DNA from: Zoogloea sp044344315
GTDB lineage: Bacteria > Pseudomonadota > Gammaproteobacteria > Burkholderiales > Rhodocyclaceae
DNA: 25,261 nucleotides
Assembly: GCF_044344315.1 (NCBI RefSeq)
Contig: NZ_JBIJDC010000064.1
Coordinates: 1 to 25,261, forward strand
Reading direction: 5' to 3'
In this document: piece after piece, positions 1 through 7,979 of the stretch
Position numbering within the stretch: the first letter of the stretch is position 1
How the letters are laid out: the number at the start of each line of letters is the position of its first letter
Program-made: the position numbers and the translations under genes
Notes under the pieces: model-generated
Database searches by the model: none
What the model was told of the DNA's origin: nothing
The model's input: the letters and a program-made list of their open reading frames with translations, nothing else

Positions 1-2
1 AC

Positions 3-95
3 CACGCCATGCGGGCGTGGTGCGGGGAGGAGTTTGAGCCCGGGCGCTTTGATTTGTCTCTGATCAATGAGCGCCTCGACACGCTGAAAGTCTGA
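3..95 (+). CDS. 3' end of a plasmid pRiA4b ORF-3-like protein (partial)
   Basis: The window opens inside a plus-strand reading frame of 30 residues that ends at a TGA. The tail contains a W-C-G-E-E-F-E-P-x-x-F-D-L then I-N-x-x-L pattern. This resembles the C-terminal end of pRiA4b ORF-3-like proteins, which typically finish with a 'G-x-x-F-D-P-x-x-F-D-x-x-x-V-N-x-x-L' block. The function of that family is unclear, but it is often found on plasmids and in mobile regions. Only the last exposed turn of the protein is visible, so the call rests on a short motif. Just downstream lies a RES-domain remnant, which fits a patch of mobile-element debris. Confidence 0.45.
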   Translation, partial: HAMRAWCGEEFEPGRFDLSLINERLDTLKV

Positions 96-130
96 GGTGT
101 CAAGACGGGGGTGGGGCGACGCTTACCGCC

Positions 131-331
131 GAAAGCACGGCCGCCGCAAGGCGCTTTGGCGATCAGTGGCTGAGCGAGACCCGCAGCGCCATCCTGCTCG
201 TGCCCTCGGTGGTGGCTAGGCTGGAATGGAACGCCCTCGTCAATCCCGCACATCCCGAGGCGTCACGGATCGCGCTGACGAAGGCGGAGCGTGTGGTGTG
301 GGATAGGAGGTTGTTTTCGGGTGGGAGGTGA
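131..331 (+). pseudogene. 5'-truncated RES-domain toxin fragment
   Basis: This plus-strand frame encodes FGDQWLSE, then a VPSVV block, then a WNALVNPAHPE block, and ends at TGA. Those are the conserved C-terminal elements of RES-domain proteins (G-D-x-W, V-P-S-x, N-x-L-L-N-P-x-H-P). RES toxins are NAD-consuming enzymes paired with Xre-type antitoxins. The N-terminal half of the domain, with the catalytic Arg and Glu, is missing. No start codon or ribosome site sits in front of the homologous part, and no Xre antitoxin gene is visible upstream. The frame is open from about position 95, but homology starts only near 152. The piece is therefore a dead remnant, brought beside the pRiA4b-like tail by a deletion or insertion. 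Confidence 0.6.
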
Positions 332-412
332 GGGGAGGCGGGAAGGTCGGCCAAAACGGACCTTCGCGGGTGCGGGCGGATGTGACTGCTTACTGGTGCA
401 GAGCGGACGTAA

Positions 413-425
413 GACGCTAAGCGTC
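413..425. repeat. Short inverted repeat GACGCT-A-AGCGTC
   Basis: A perfect 6+6 inverted repeat with one central base lies in the gene-free stretch 332-535, between the RES remnant and the end of the GHKL-nuclease gene. No T-run follows it on either strand. It could be an operator half-site pair or chance. I see no other gene, tRNA or convincing terminator in 332-535. Confidence 0.3.
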
Positions 426-535
426 AGGGGGCGACCGGCTTCGTGGTACTCGAACGCGAGCTATCGACCCTAGCGATCACTCACGTTCATTGATATGTTC
501 TCATCCAGACACTGCCAGGTGCGTGGAAACTTGGA

Positions 536-2290
536 TCAGCAGAAGCAGACCTTCAACTGCCACTCGATCTGACGTCGAGCCGTGGCAATCACATCCAGGT
601 AAGACAAAACGCGAACATTGGGTTCAAGATCTTTCTGCGGGAAATCCGGAGAACGCTTGCCACCCATCACCAGCACGTCGATGGGCTTGTTCATCACCTT
701 GTGCAAGTCATGGCGATATCCGGTTGCCTGCTGATAGTCATCAAAATTCAGGGGATGCTTTGGACGCTTGAATTCGATCAGCAGCGCAGCCCCATCTAGG
801 TTTTCGTTCAGCAGGAGATCAGGGCGATCTTTTGAACGTTGTCCCGTAAATTTCTTGTCGAGGTAGTCCTCAGATTGACGGGCAAGCGTCTTGTTCGAGC
901 TGAACAGACTGTATTGCGCACCGAGCAGCCAGAGATTCTTTTCTATGGCTTTGTGCATTTGCACCTCCAGCGTCTTCGGGTCGTGCGCGAGTGCCTCAAG
1001 CTTGTCCAGAAAAGCATGCCGAGCCTTGGCTTGTTCGACGAGGTGAGCCAAATCAGCCAGGCCGAAATCTGCCAACGCTTCAGCCACAGCAACAACATCA
1101 CTACGTTCAGCTTCCGCGAGATGACGAAGAACTGTCCCGTAGTCGGCGTTTTCAATCGCCTCGAGCAAAACGAAGATGTAGGGCTCAATCTTTTCCGGTG
1201 CGTCCCCGTAGAAACGATCCAACACCCTCTCGATTGCGCGCTGCGCGTACTCCCTACGGTACTCTGGCAACTCCGCGAGACGCTCATTAACTGATCGCTT
1301 CAATCTGGCCTGAGCCAGTTGAATATCGCGCCGGTAGCGCGTTTCGAATGCGGATACAAGCGTGGGCTGCACAGACTCGATCAGCTTCGTCAGCAGTTCG
1401 CTGTTTGCGATGATGCTGTCCCAGCCAGCCGTAACGTGTTCACGCAAGCCGTCTGCATCGATCTCGCCGTATAGCTTCTTTAGCAGTTTTTGCGGAAAAT
1501 CGTCACGCTCATCCAGGCCAAAGAACGAAGGCTTGCCGACGGCCTTGCCGTCCACCCTCAGCACGATTCCCGGCGCACGCGATACCGACTTGTTCTCGGC
1601 AATCGAAAAACGAACGCGAACATCACCTACGCCATCAACCGAAAACGTCGAATCCTCATAGCTTCCATCGACATCATCAACACCAAGCGGTTTGTCATTA
1701 ACGCAGATGACGATTCCGGGCTCACGACCATACTCCTGCAACAAAATTTGCCGGAATTTCTTAGGGTCGGGGAAAGCGAAACCAGCGTGCAACTCCCTCA
1801 AAACGATTCGTGTGCCGTGCTTCTCTCGCGAGCATTGCTCAGACGTGATTTCGATGGGGAGCTTTTCTATATCTTCTACACCCGCAAGGTCTACCAAGCG
1901 AAGATCGAAACTGCTCTTTACTCCGCGAGCCCAAGTCTCGAGACGCATCTCAGATGCTGCCATCAGGCCCGCGAACTTCCCGACGCCCTTCCTGCCCTTG
2001 ACTCGCCGGGCCTTCCCGGCAGTCCGCTCTCCACGAGCGATTCGTCTGTCTGCAGCAATAGTCAGGTAGTGACGACGGACCTCTTCTTCGGTCATGCCGG
2101 TACCATCATCCACGATCTCTATTGGTGTGTCTGATAGTGGCTCGGGCAAAGAGATACGCACGGAATCCGCGTCGGCATCCCAGGCATTGTCGACCAACTC
2201 CTTCAGTGCCTTCTCGGAAGATGAGTACTCCTGACTGAGCAAATGAGCCAGTCGGGAGCTGACCTGAAATCTTGCGGACCGCTTTGCCAT
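536..2290 (-). CDS. GHKL (MORC-like) ATPase fused to a PD-(D/E)XK nuclease
   Basis: The 584-residue protein has an N-terminal Hsp90/MutL-type ATPase: the N-box ELVDNAWDA around 31-39 (E31, N35), the DDGTGM motif at 61-66 and a GRKGVGKF lid motif at 99-106. A middle helical region follows. The C-terminal part reads as a restriction-endonuclease fold: an acidic helix near E450 with a LWLLG motif, then RPDLLL with D491, then LIEFKRP with E506 and K508, which is the D...E-x-K triad. The E-x-x-LWLLG plus PDLL plus EFK arrangement resembles Shedu (DUF4263)-type nucleases. Bacterial MORC/MutL-like GHKL proteins linked to R-M genes are known in the literature. This gene is the last of the hsd operon, 45 bp after the PLD-like gene, with AAGAGA a few bases before its ATG. 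I infer that ATP-driven clamping controls the nuclease in an anti-phage role. Confidence 0.8.
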   Translation of the reverse strand: MAKRSARFQVSSRLAHLLSQEYSSSEKALKELVDNAWDADADSVRISLPEPLSDTPIEIVDDGTGMTEEEVRRHYLTIAADRRIARGERTAGKARRVKGRKGVGKFAGLMAASEMRLETWARGVKSSFDLRLVDLAGVEDIEKLPIEITSEQCSREKHGTRIVLRELHAGFAFPDPKKFRQILLQEYGREPGIVICVNDKPLGVDDVDGSYEDSTFSVDGVGDVRVRFSIAENKSVSRAPGIVLRVDGKAVGKPSFFGLDERDDFPQKLLKKLYGEIDADGLREHVTAGWDSIIANSELLTKLIESVQPTLVSAFETRYRRDIQLAQARLKRSVNERLAELPEYRREYAQRAIERVLDRFYGDAPEKIEPYIFVLLEAIENADYGTVLRHLAEAERSDVVAVAEALADFGLADLAHLVEQAKARHAFLDKLEALAHDPKTLEVQMHKAIEKNLWLLGAQYSLFSSNKTLARQSEDYLDKKFTGQRSKDRPDLLLNENLDGAALLIEFKRPKHPLNFDDYQQATGYRHDLHKVMNKPIDVLVMGGKRSPDFPQKDLEPNVRVLSYLDVIATARRQIEWQLKVCFC

Positions 2291-2335
2291 GAAAGTCTCT
2301 TTGCTGTGAGTTCTTCAAAGTTGAAGTCAATGTTG

Positions 2336-3196
2336 TCAGACACCAACCCATTCACCGACGACATAGCCATTTGAGTACTGCGTCCATCGGGCTTGCCAGA
2401 CGTTTGCCAGCATGAGGGAAACCTCATCTTCCTGAGCGGCTCCTTCTCCGGCTGCATCAAGCCCCACCCCGAAACGAACGCCGCCATGATTCGTCATCAA
2501 AAACCGGTTGTGCATGGGATCGTCATCTGGTCGCACAATCAATCGGACACGGATGTCTTTAGGCAGGCTTTTCGGCAAATGCCGGTTGGCTCGTTCGAGT
2601 AGCGCTGCGGGGCTCACCTCGCTATTCCGGAAAATCTCGATCAATGTTCCTGGTCGCAGGCGCTGAATAAACTGCAGGAACGGCTCACGAAAGCGGCTGT
2701 GCATCAGGTTGAAATGAGGATCAACCAACTTGACGTGGCTTGCCGTTTTGAGGAGGAAGTCACAAGCGTTGGCCATCACAGCGGGCTCGCGCTTGATGAT
2801 CTGCTCGCGCGTATGCGCCAAGCACTGGTGATTGCCGTCGAAGTCATCGATGGGCACGACCTCCGGCATGTCAACTTCAGCCAGACTGAGGATGTAGTCG
2901 AACGGCTGGCGTTTGTGCTCATTCAGTGCCTGCTCCAGCCATTCACCACTTGCTCCGGGGCGCGACATTGCCATCAGGATGCCTTTGGGTAGCGTGCTGA
3001 GCCGCACCTCAATGCGCTTTAGCTCTATTCCACCAGAATGTGCGCTTTGCGCCGCTGCGTACACCAAGCGCTTCCACTTACTGGGGAACTCTGAAATGAC
3101 GCGTCCTTCCCAAACCCCGAATTTCTCGATGACGTAGCTGAAATCGCGGTAGCTGCTGACGATAGCCTCCGGCTCGACGGCGAATTCCTTGATCAT
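2336..3196 (-). CDS. PLD-fold-like protein partnered with the upstream ATPase
   Basis: This 286-residue protein belongs to no family I can name with certainty. In the C-terminal half, a VKLVDPHF block (about 155-162) is followed by MHNRFLMT (228-235) and then GGVRFGVGLD (238-247). This order, with a small-residue strand, H-N-R in place of H-x-K and a Gly-rich turn, is that of a phospholipase-D-like fold. The normal catalytic Lys is replaced by Arg, and only one H-x-(K/R) motif is seen. It is soluble, with no signal peptide or membrane segment. Its ATG shares one base with the stop of the ATPase gene (TGATG), so the two are very likely translationally coupled and work as a pair. It might be a nuclease effector or a nucleic-acid-binding adaptor. 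The function is unproven. Confidence 0.6.
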   Translation of the reverse strand: MIKEFAVEPEAIVSSYRDFSYVIEKFGVWEGRVISEFPSKWKRLVYAAAQSAHSGGIELKRIEVRLSTLPKGILMAMSRPGASGEWLEQALNEHKRQPFDYILSLAEVDMPEVVPIDDFDGNHQCLAHTREQIIKREPAVMANACDFLLKTASHVKLVDPHFNLMHSRFREPFLQFIQRLRPGTLIEIFRNSEVSPAALLERANRHLPKSLPKDIRVRLIVRPDDDPMHNRFLMTNHGGVRFGVGLDAAGEGAAQEDEVSLMLANVWQARWTQYSNGYVVGEWVGV

Positions 3197-4827
3197 CAGA
3201 AGAGCTCCGGGCCGCGTTCTTCGAAGAAGCCTTTCGGCCAGGGGGTATCGAAATCGCCTTCGGAATTCACCGGCAGGCGCGTGGCGGTGATGTGGCCGTT
3301 TTCACTGGCGAGGTAGTACACGCCGATCAAGTCCGGGTTGATGTGCTCGGCGTTGCCTTCTTCGGCTGCTTCGCGGATGCGGCGCAGTAGGCGCAGGATC
3401 AGGTGTTCGCTGTGGGTTTCGAGCAGGAAGCTGAGGCCGCGCTCGATAGCGCCGTCGATGAAGAGGTCGCCGAGGCCGACCTGGACTGCCGGGTGAACGT
3501 GGAGTTCGGGTTGCTCGATGGAGACGATGCTGGCGCGGTCGTCTTGCGCGGCGACTACGACGGGCAGCACCTGCGAGATGCCGACGCCCACATCCAGAGC
3601 CTGATGCGTCATGCCTGCCTGATCGATGAGGGCGATGCGCGGTTTGACCCGTCCAAGCGGGGCGCCGGTGTTGTAGTCGGTTTCCTGCACTTCAGTGCGC
3701 ACAAGTCCATAGCCGGAATTCAGGCGATCCGCATCCTGCATCCAGTGGCTGCAGCGCTCGACCATTTCCTGCGAGCGGGTGAGCAAAGCCTCCCAGGCGG
3801 CCATGCCGTTGGACCATGCGGCTTCACTCTTGGTGAGCGAGGCCTCAAAACCTCGGGGCGGAATGCAGCGCAGCGGGCCGACATATCGGGCAGCCTGCAG
3901 TTGATCGCGCAGTAGCATGGCCGGGCCTACGGTGAGCCAGGAGAGAAAGGCTGTGAATTCGCGGGCGATGTAGATGTTTTGAGCCCCGTGAACACCTGAG
4001 ACAGGAATGTTCAACATCCGGTCTAGCTTGGGCATTGCGCTACCGAAGCCATAGAGCCATGAACGCAACCCTGCACCTGGGCGATCTAATCCAACGTCTC
4101 TGACTCCCGACAAAATGTCAGGAAGCATGGAAACCCATTTGCTTTGAGTAGATTGAATGGGTGTTGAGTCTTCGATTCCATGAAGGTCTTCGCTGATTGC
4201 CCAATCGTCCAGAAGACTCGCCAACAGCTCGGCTTCATCATCAATCTCTTGTTGGGTTCGCTCGCGCATGAAAATCGGATTTTCGCTATTCATGCGCATA
4301 CTTACATCTCGGCCATCTGCTGAAGCATCAAGTCGGATGCACATTGCGCCATTCACGCCAACTTCGTAGCCTGTTATGACGGATGTCTGGCGCAGTGAAT
4401 GCCAGGAAATCTCAAGCTTGATGCTGCAGAACTGGACTGCGCCGCGAATCCGATGCAGGAGCTCGTAGAAATCATTGGTATCGCTTGAGCCAGCCCATTC
4501 ATCAAAGGATTCAGGAGTTAGTTCCGGGATCGACTCACCCCTCACGTCCATCCCGATCTCGATCTCGATGCGCCTCTCCGGATCGCGCCCATGCACGAGA
4601 TTCAGGAAGCCACCCAGATCCACAGCCTCGCCACCTTGCAGGGTGCGGTCCGGGTTGGGGTTGTTACGCTCTAGGATTTCGCGCACGTACTGCAGGGCCT
4701 GCAGGATCGTGCTCTTGCCTGCGCTGTTGGCGCCGAATAGCAGCGTGATCGGGCGGAGGTCGATGCGAACTTCTTCGGAACATCCTTTGAAGTTCCTCAG
4801 GGAGATGGATTTGATGAGTGAAGTCAT
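3196..4827 (-). CDS. AAA/OLD-like ATPase with C-terminal DUF3696
   Basis: The 543-residue protein has an SMC/ABC-type ATPase split by a long insert. The N-terminal part is IxLRNFKG followed by Walker A GANSAGKST (32-40). The C-terminal part has a signature-like GVGISQVLP, Walker B with IEQPE (437-441) and a switch ETHSEH (470-475). The last 45 residues, with D-F-D-x-x-W-P-K-G-F-F, match the DUF3696 tail. There is no TOPRIM domain, so it is not a full OLD nuclease. It starts 16 bp after the hsdS stop and overlaps the next gene by one base. ATPases of this class act as phage sensors or scaffolds in several two-gene defence systems (Septu, PARIS and relatives). Here the partner is a PLD-like protein, not an HNH or TOPRIM protein. 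The insert region (about 4000-4500) looks poorer in G+C than the ends. Confidence 0.85.
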   Translation of the reverse strand: MTSLIKSISLRNFKGCSEEVRIDLRPITLLFGANSAGKSTILQALQYVREILERNNPNPDRTLQGGEAVDLGGFLNLVHGRDPERRIEIEIGMDVRGESIPELTPESFDEWAGSSDTNDFYELLHRIRGAVQFCSIKLEISWHSLRQTSVITGYEVGVNGAMCIRLDASADGRDVSMRMNSENPIFMRERTQQEIDDEAELLASLLDDWAISEDLHGIEDSTPIQSTQSKWVSMLPDILSGVRDVGLDRPGAGLRSWLYGFGSAMPKLDRMLNIPVSGVHGAQNIYIAREFTAFLSWLTVGPAMLLRDQLQAARYVGPLRCIPPRGFEASLTKSEAAWSNGMAAWEALLTRSQEMVERCSHWMQDADRLNSGYGLVRTEVQETDYNTGAPLGRVKPRIALIDQAGMTHQALDVGVGISQVLPVVVAAQDDRASIVSIEQPELHVHPAVQVGLGDLFIDGAIERGLSFLLETHSEHLILRLLRRIREAAEEGNAEHINPDLIGVYYLASENGHITATRLPVNSEGDFDTPWPKGFFEERGPELF

Positions 4828-4843
4828 AAGCGTCGTTTGGAGA

Positions 4844-6019
4844 CTACGAGAGCAACGCGCTCTGGAGAGAAAGTGCTAGCGATTGGATTCTTTCGTTACT
4901 GTCACTTCCTGACCGTACGAGAGTCGTCGCTTTGGCCGCAATGGCCGAAAATCTTTCGAGTTCCTGAGGTGAGGCCTTTGGAATGGGGTAGGTTGCCAGA
5001 TCCGTCGGGGAAATATGTGGAATGGTTGTTTCTGTGACGCGGCAATGTCTTTGAAACTCGGCGTCGATCAGGCATTGATAGACGAACTGAGCGCAAGGAA
5101 TGCCCTTTGCTCGTAGGCGAGCCACCCGTTGGACCAACAAACTTCCGGCAACATCCTTGTTGATGACAGCGCATTTCAAGCCATCAGAGATCCAGGGGCG
5201 GTCCATCGCGAGCACTACGTCGCCGTCGATCAACTCATATCGTCCAAGTTCTTGGGTGAGTTCTTGAGGATAGAAAGCGGTGTTTTTCCACTCACAAGCG
5301 CCGATACCGACGTTGATTCCTCTGAGCAGACGTGCGCCAGTATTGCCGATGTAATTCTCGCTCTTGAAAGCGAAGCCGGACAAAACGTTGACATAGTCTC
5401 CAAGCGCGGCGTTTCTACCTCTCTTGCCAAACATGTCGAGGAAGACGGCGCGGAGGAAGTCGTCGGCGAGGCGAATGGCTTGCTGGCGTTTGCGTAGCAG
5501 GCTGTCGGCCTTGTTGAGAATAGCGGCGATGCGTTTTTGTTCCTCAATCGGAGGAAGGTCGATTTTTATCGACTTCAAATCAGACAAGTTGCAACGCTGT
5601 CGGGTAGTGCCTTTCGCCATAGCGTCAATTTGCCGACGACCCGCAGGTGAATTCAAGAAATAACTAATGAAAAAGTGATCCACCCGAGAAGGGTCGCCAC
5701 GAAAGCGAACAACATCAGCCACTATTATGCCCGGAGAAGTGCTTTTCGGAACAACAGCAGCCACTCCACATGGATCCCCGAGTTTTGCTATGACTAAATC
5801 GCCGGGCTGATAATTGTGACGTGAAAGTTCTTTCGCTTTATTTTCCGAAACGAACTGGATTTCTTTTTGAATGAATAAACCTGGCTTGATGTTTTGAAGG
5901 CGAATAATTGGGACGCCAGAGGCAACGTATTCCGATGCTTTGAGGTCAGAGCCAAAAGGTCCGTCGACCATGCCTCCTGACAAAGCAAGGTCGCCAAGTT
6001 CGATGCGCTCGATCTTCAT
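4844..6019 (-). CDS. hsdS: Type I restriction-modification specificity subunit HsdS
   Basis: This is the DNA-recognition subunit of the type I complex, setting the bipartite target for both methylation and restriction. The 391 residues hold two target-recognition domains (about 1-150 and 205-345). They are separated by the conserved helix starting LPPIEEQKRIAAIL (155-168), and a second helical spacer with repeated Ala/Leu/Arg closes the protein. GPFGSDLK near the start and LPPIEEQ are hallmark HsdS motifs. The ATG lies in an ATGA overlap with hsdM. The first recognition domain (roughly 5600-5960) is visibly more AT-rich than hsdM and hsdR, as expected for a module swapped between strains. No inverted-repeat inversion cassette or second hsdS was seen, so target switching is not indicated. 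Confidence 0.95.
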   Translation of the reverse strand: MKIERIELGDLALSGGMVDGPFGSDLKASEYVASGVPIIRLQNIKPGLFIQKEIQFVSENKAKELSRHNYQPGDLVIAKLGDPCGVAAVVPKSTSPGIIVADVVRFRGDPSRVDHFFISYFLNSPAGRRQIDAMAKGTTRQRCNLSDLKSIKIDLPPIEEQKRIAAILNKADSLLRKRQQAIRLADDFLRAVFLDMFGKRGRNAALGDYVNVLSGFAFKSENYIGNTGARLLRGINVGIGACEWKNTAFYPQELTQELGRYELIDGDVVLAMDRPWISDGLKCAVINKDVAGSLLVQRVARLRAKGIPCAQFVYQCLIDAEFQRHCRVTETTIPHISPTDLATYPIPKASPQELERFSAIAAKATTLVRSGSDSNERIQSLALSLQSALLS

Positions 6020-7545
6020 CCCAGCATCCTCTCCAGCTCCGCCAGCTCCTGCTGAATTTCGTTCTCCAGCGCCTTCAGGCGCCTGAGGATGTCGAGCGGG
6101 TCGTCGTGCTGCTCAGCCACGTGTACCTGAAGCTTGTAGCGGTTGATGGAGAGATCGTAGTTCTGCACGGCGATGTCGGTGAGTGGCACGCTGAAGGCTT
6201 TTTGCGTGCGGTCGGTGAGGTCGGTCTTGCGGTCGTACAACTGCTGCCATTGGGCGAGTACGTCGGGGAGGTCGTTGCTCTTGATCGGCTGGCGTTTGTC
6301 GTCGAGCGAGAAGCCGTCGTTCTCGACGTCGTAGAAGAAGACCTCGTCGGTTCTGCCGCCCTTGCTGAAGATGATGATGGCGGTGGAGACGCCGGCATAG
6401 GGTTTGAATACGCCGGAAGGCAAGGAGATGACGGCTTCGAGCTGGTTGTCTTCCACCAGGTGTTTGCGTAGTTGCACATGGGCCTTGCTGGAACCGAAGA
6501 GCACGCCATCGGGCACGATGGTGGCGCTGCGGCCGCCGATCTTCAGCATGCGCAGGATGAGGGCGACGAAGAGGAGTTCGGTTTTCTTGGTCTTGACGGT
6601 ACGGAGGATGTCGGGCGCGACGTCCTGCTCGTCCAGGCTGCCCTTGAAGGGCGGGTTGGCGAGGATGAGGTCGAAGCCGCTCTTGGCTGCGCGCGGGTAG
6701 CGCTCTTCGAATTTCTGGCTGAGGGTGTCCTGATAGTGCACGTCTGGCTCGGCGACGCCGTGCATGACCAGGTTCATGGTAGCGATGCGTAGCATGGTGG
6801 CGTCGAAATCGAAGGCGTGGAACATGTCGGTGTCCACGTGTTCGCGATGCTCCTGGAGCAGGTCGCCGCTGTAAAGGGTGACGGGCTCGCCATCGACGGT
6901 TTCGGTGTGGGTGCCGGCGGCGCTGGAGTATTTGCGCAGCAGGTAGTCGTAGCTTTCGACGAGAAAGCCAGCGGTGCCGCAGGCAGGGTCGCAGATACGG
7001 TCGGTGGGCTGCGGGGCCATGAGCTCGACCATCATGCGGATGATGTGGCGCGGGGTGCGGAACTGGCCGTTGATGCCGGCTGTGGTGAGCTTGCCGAGCA
7101 GGTATTCATACAGGTCGCCCTTGGTGTCGCCGCGCTCCAGCGGCAGGTCGCCGATCATGGCGACGGCTTTGACCAGCAGCGAGGGCTTCTGGATCATGAG
7201 TTGGGCGTCTTTCATGAATTCGGCGAAGGGGTTGTCGCCGGCCTCTGCCGCGAGGCGTCGGAAGTGGGCGAAGACGCGGTCGCGCACATGCGGCAGCATT
7301 TCTTCGGCGCCGTAGTGGCGCCAGGTTTCCCAGCGGCAGGTTTGCTCGTCGGCGGTGAAGCGGGGCTTGAAGCTCTTGCCGGCGACCTTGCTCATCCGCT
7401 CGTCGCGGCGCTCGGCCATGTCGAGCATGCGGGCGTACATGAGAAAGGTGATCTGCTCGATCACGGTGAGGGGGTTGGTGATACCGCCGGTCCAGAATTC
7501 GGTCCAGAGGCTGTCGATGCGGTTCTTGAGTTCGCCGGTGATCAT
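6016..7545 (-). CDS. hsdM: Type I restriction-modification methyltransferase HsdM
   Basis: This N6-adenine DNA methyltransferase subunit is 509 residues long, the normal size. An N-terminal HsdM helical domain (1-140) precedes the SAM-binding Rossmann domain. Motif X is GQFRTPRHI (160-168), motif I is DPACGTAGF (186-194) and catalytic motif IV is NPPF (297-300). With HsdS it protects host sites, and with HsdR it forms the restriction complex. It overlaps the C39-like peptidase gene upstream and hsdS downstream by 4 bp each (ATGA junctions). Being downstream of hsdR and locked into the same transcript, it has no obvious promoter of its own, which matters for host safety if the operon is inducible. 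Confidence 0.97.
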   Translation of the reverse strand: MITGELKNRIDSLWTEFWTGGITNPLTVIEQITFLMYARMLDMAERRDERMSKVAGKSFKPRFTADEQTCRWETWRHYGAEEMLPHVRDRVFAHFRRLAAEAGDNPFAEFMKDAQLMIQKPSLLVKAVAMIGDLPLERGDTKGDLYEYLLGKLTTAGINGQFRTPRHIIRMMVELMAPQPTDRICDPACGTAGFLVESYDYLLRKYSSAAGTHTETVDGEPVTLYSGDLLQEHREHVDTDMFHAFDFDATMLRIATMNLVMHGVAEPDVHYQDTLSQKFEERYPRAAKSGFDLILANPPFKGSLDEQDVAPDILRTVKTKKTELLFVALILRMLKIGGRSATIVPDGVLFGSSKAHVQLRKHLVEDNQLEAVISLPSGVFKPYAGVSTAIIIFSKGGRTDEVFFYDVENDGFSLDDKRQPIKSNDLPDVLAQWQQLYDRKTDLTDRTQKAFSVPLTDIAVQNYDLSINRYKLQVHVAEQHDDPLDILRRLKALENEIQQELAELERMLG

Positions 7546-7979
7546 GGTTTTTTGTGTGTCAGTACGTCGATGTGCTCAGTCAAGCGGATAGGCAAATAGG
7601 CGTGGAGTTTTGCGCGCCCAAAATCTCTGCGTTTTTCTTGTTTGGAGCGTGGGTCGAAAATGTAGGCATCATCGGCCTGCTGCTTGAATACAACCCAGTG
7701 CCAGTTACCGTTTTTCTGGAGGTTGATCGCTGCAATCGCCACCTTGGCCTTGATCTGAAGCCAGTTATCTGCTCGGCGGTAGTTGCCATATTCAATGCTG
7801 TGGGCTTTCAGGAGCGTTTTTAGATGCGCTGCCTCGGTGTAGACCGAACGCGATCCGGACGGCCAGCCATGCAGGAGTTCATGAGCCTGTTTCTTGATCG
7901 TTTTGTACCGCTTGCCAACGATCATCGCGATACACGCCAAACCGCATCCCGTCGAATCCTCTTGTATGACTCGTTTCAT
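7542..7979 (-). CDS. Orphan C39-like (bacteriocin-peptidase fold) cysteine peptidase inside the hsd operon
   Basis: The protein has 145 residues. The start, with Q6, then D8-S-T-G-C12-G-L-A-C-I-A-M-I, is the classic C39 peptidase signature (Q-x5-C-G-L-A-C). N-W-H94-W-V-V supplies the histidine and I-F-D109-P the aspartate. In the peptidase domain of the ABC transporter ComA the same residues are Gln11, Cys17, His96 and Asp112 (from memory), so order and spacing agree closely. There is no signal peptide, membrane segment or ABC transporter, so this is a free cytoplasmic domain, and no double-glycine leader peptide gene is visible nearby. It overlaps hsdR (7976-7979) and hsdM (7542-7545) by ATGA, so it is co-translated with them. 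A role in cleaving HsdR, the regulator or another operon product is inference. Confidence 0.8.
   Translation of the reverse strand: MKRVIQEDSTGCGLACIAMIVGKRYKTIKKQAHELLHGWPSGSRSVYTEAAHLKTLLKAHSIEYGNYRRADNWLQIKAKVAIAAINLQKNGNWHWVVFKQQADDAYIFDPRSKQEKRRDFGRAKLHAYLPIRLTEHIDVLTHKKP

Noticed and set aside
340..480. Possible tRNA or island attachment site beside the RES remnant
   Set aside because: No cloverleaf, T-loop or CCA-like end could be drawn, and no matching direct repeat was found at the other island edge.
3196..4827. OLD-family nuclease or PARIS AriA with DUF4435 partner
   Set aside because: There is no TOPRIM domain in the ATPase and the neighbour shows a PLD-like pattern, not DUF4435 residues.
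4844..6019. Phase-variable hsdS inversion system
   Set aside because: Only one hsdS is present, with no inverted partial copy and no intact recombinase nearby.
6817..7599. Long plus-strand open frame (260 codons) opposite hsdM
   Set aside because: It is the mirror of the hsdM coding strand in a GC-rich gene; the composition (Gly/Ala/Val/His/Asp runs) is typical of an antisense shadow, and hsdM motifs on the other strand are complete.
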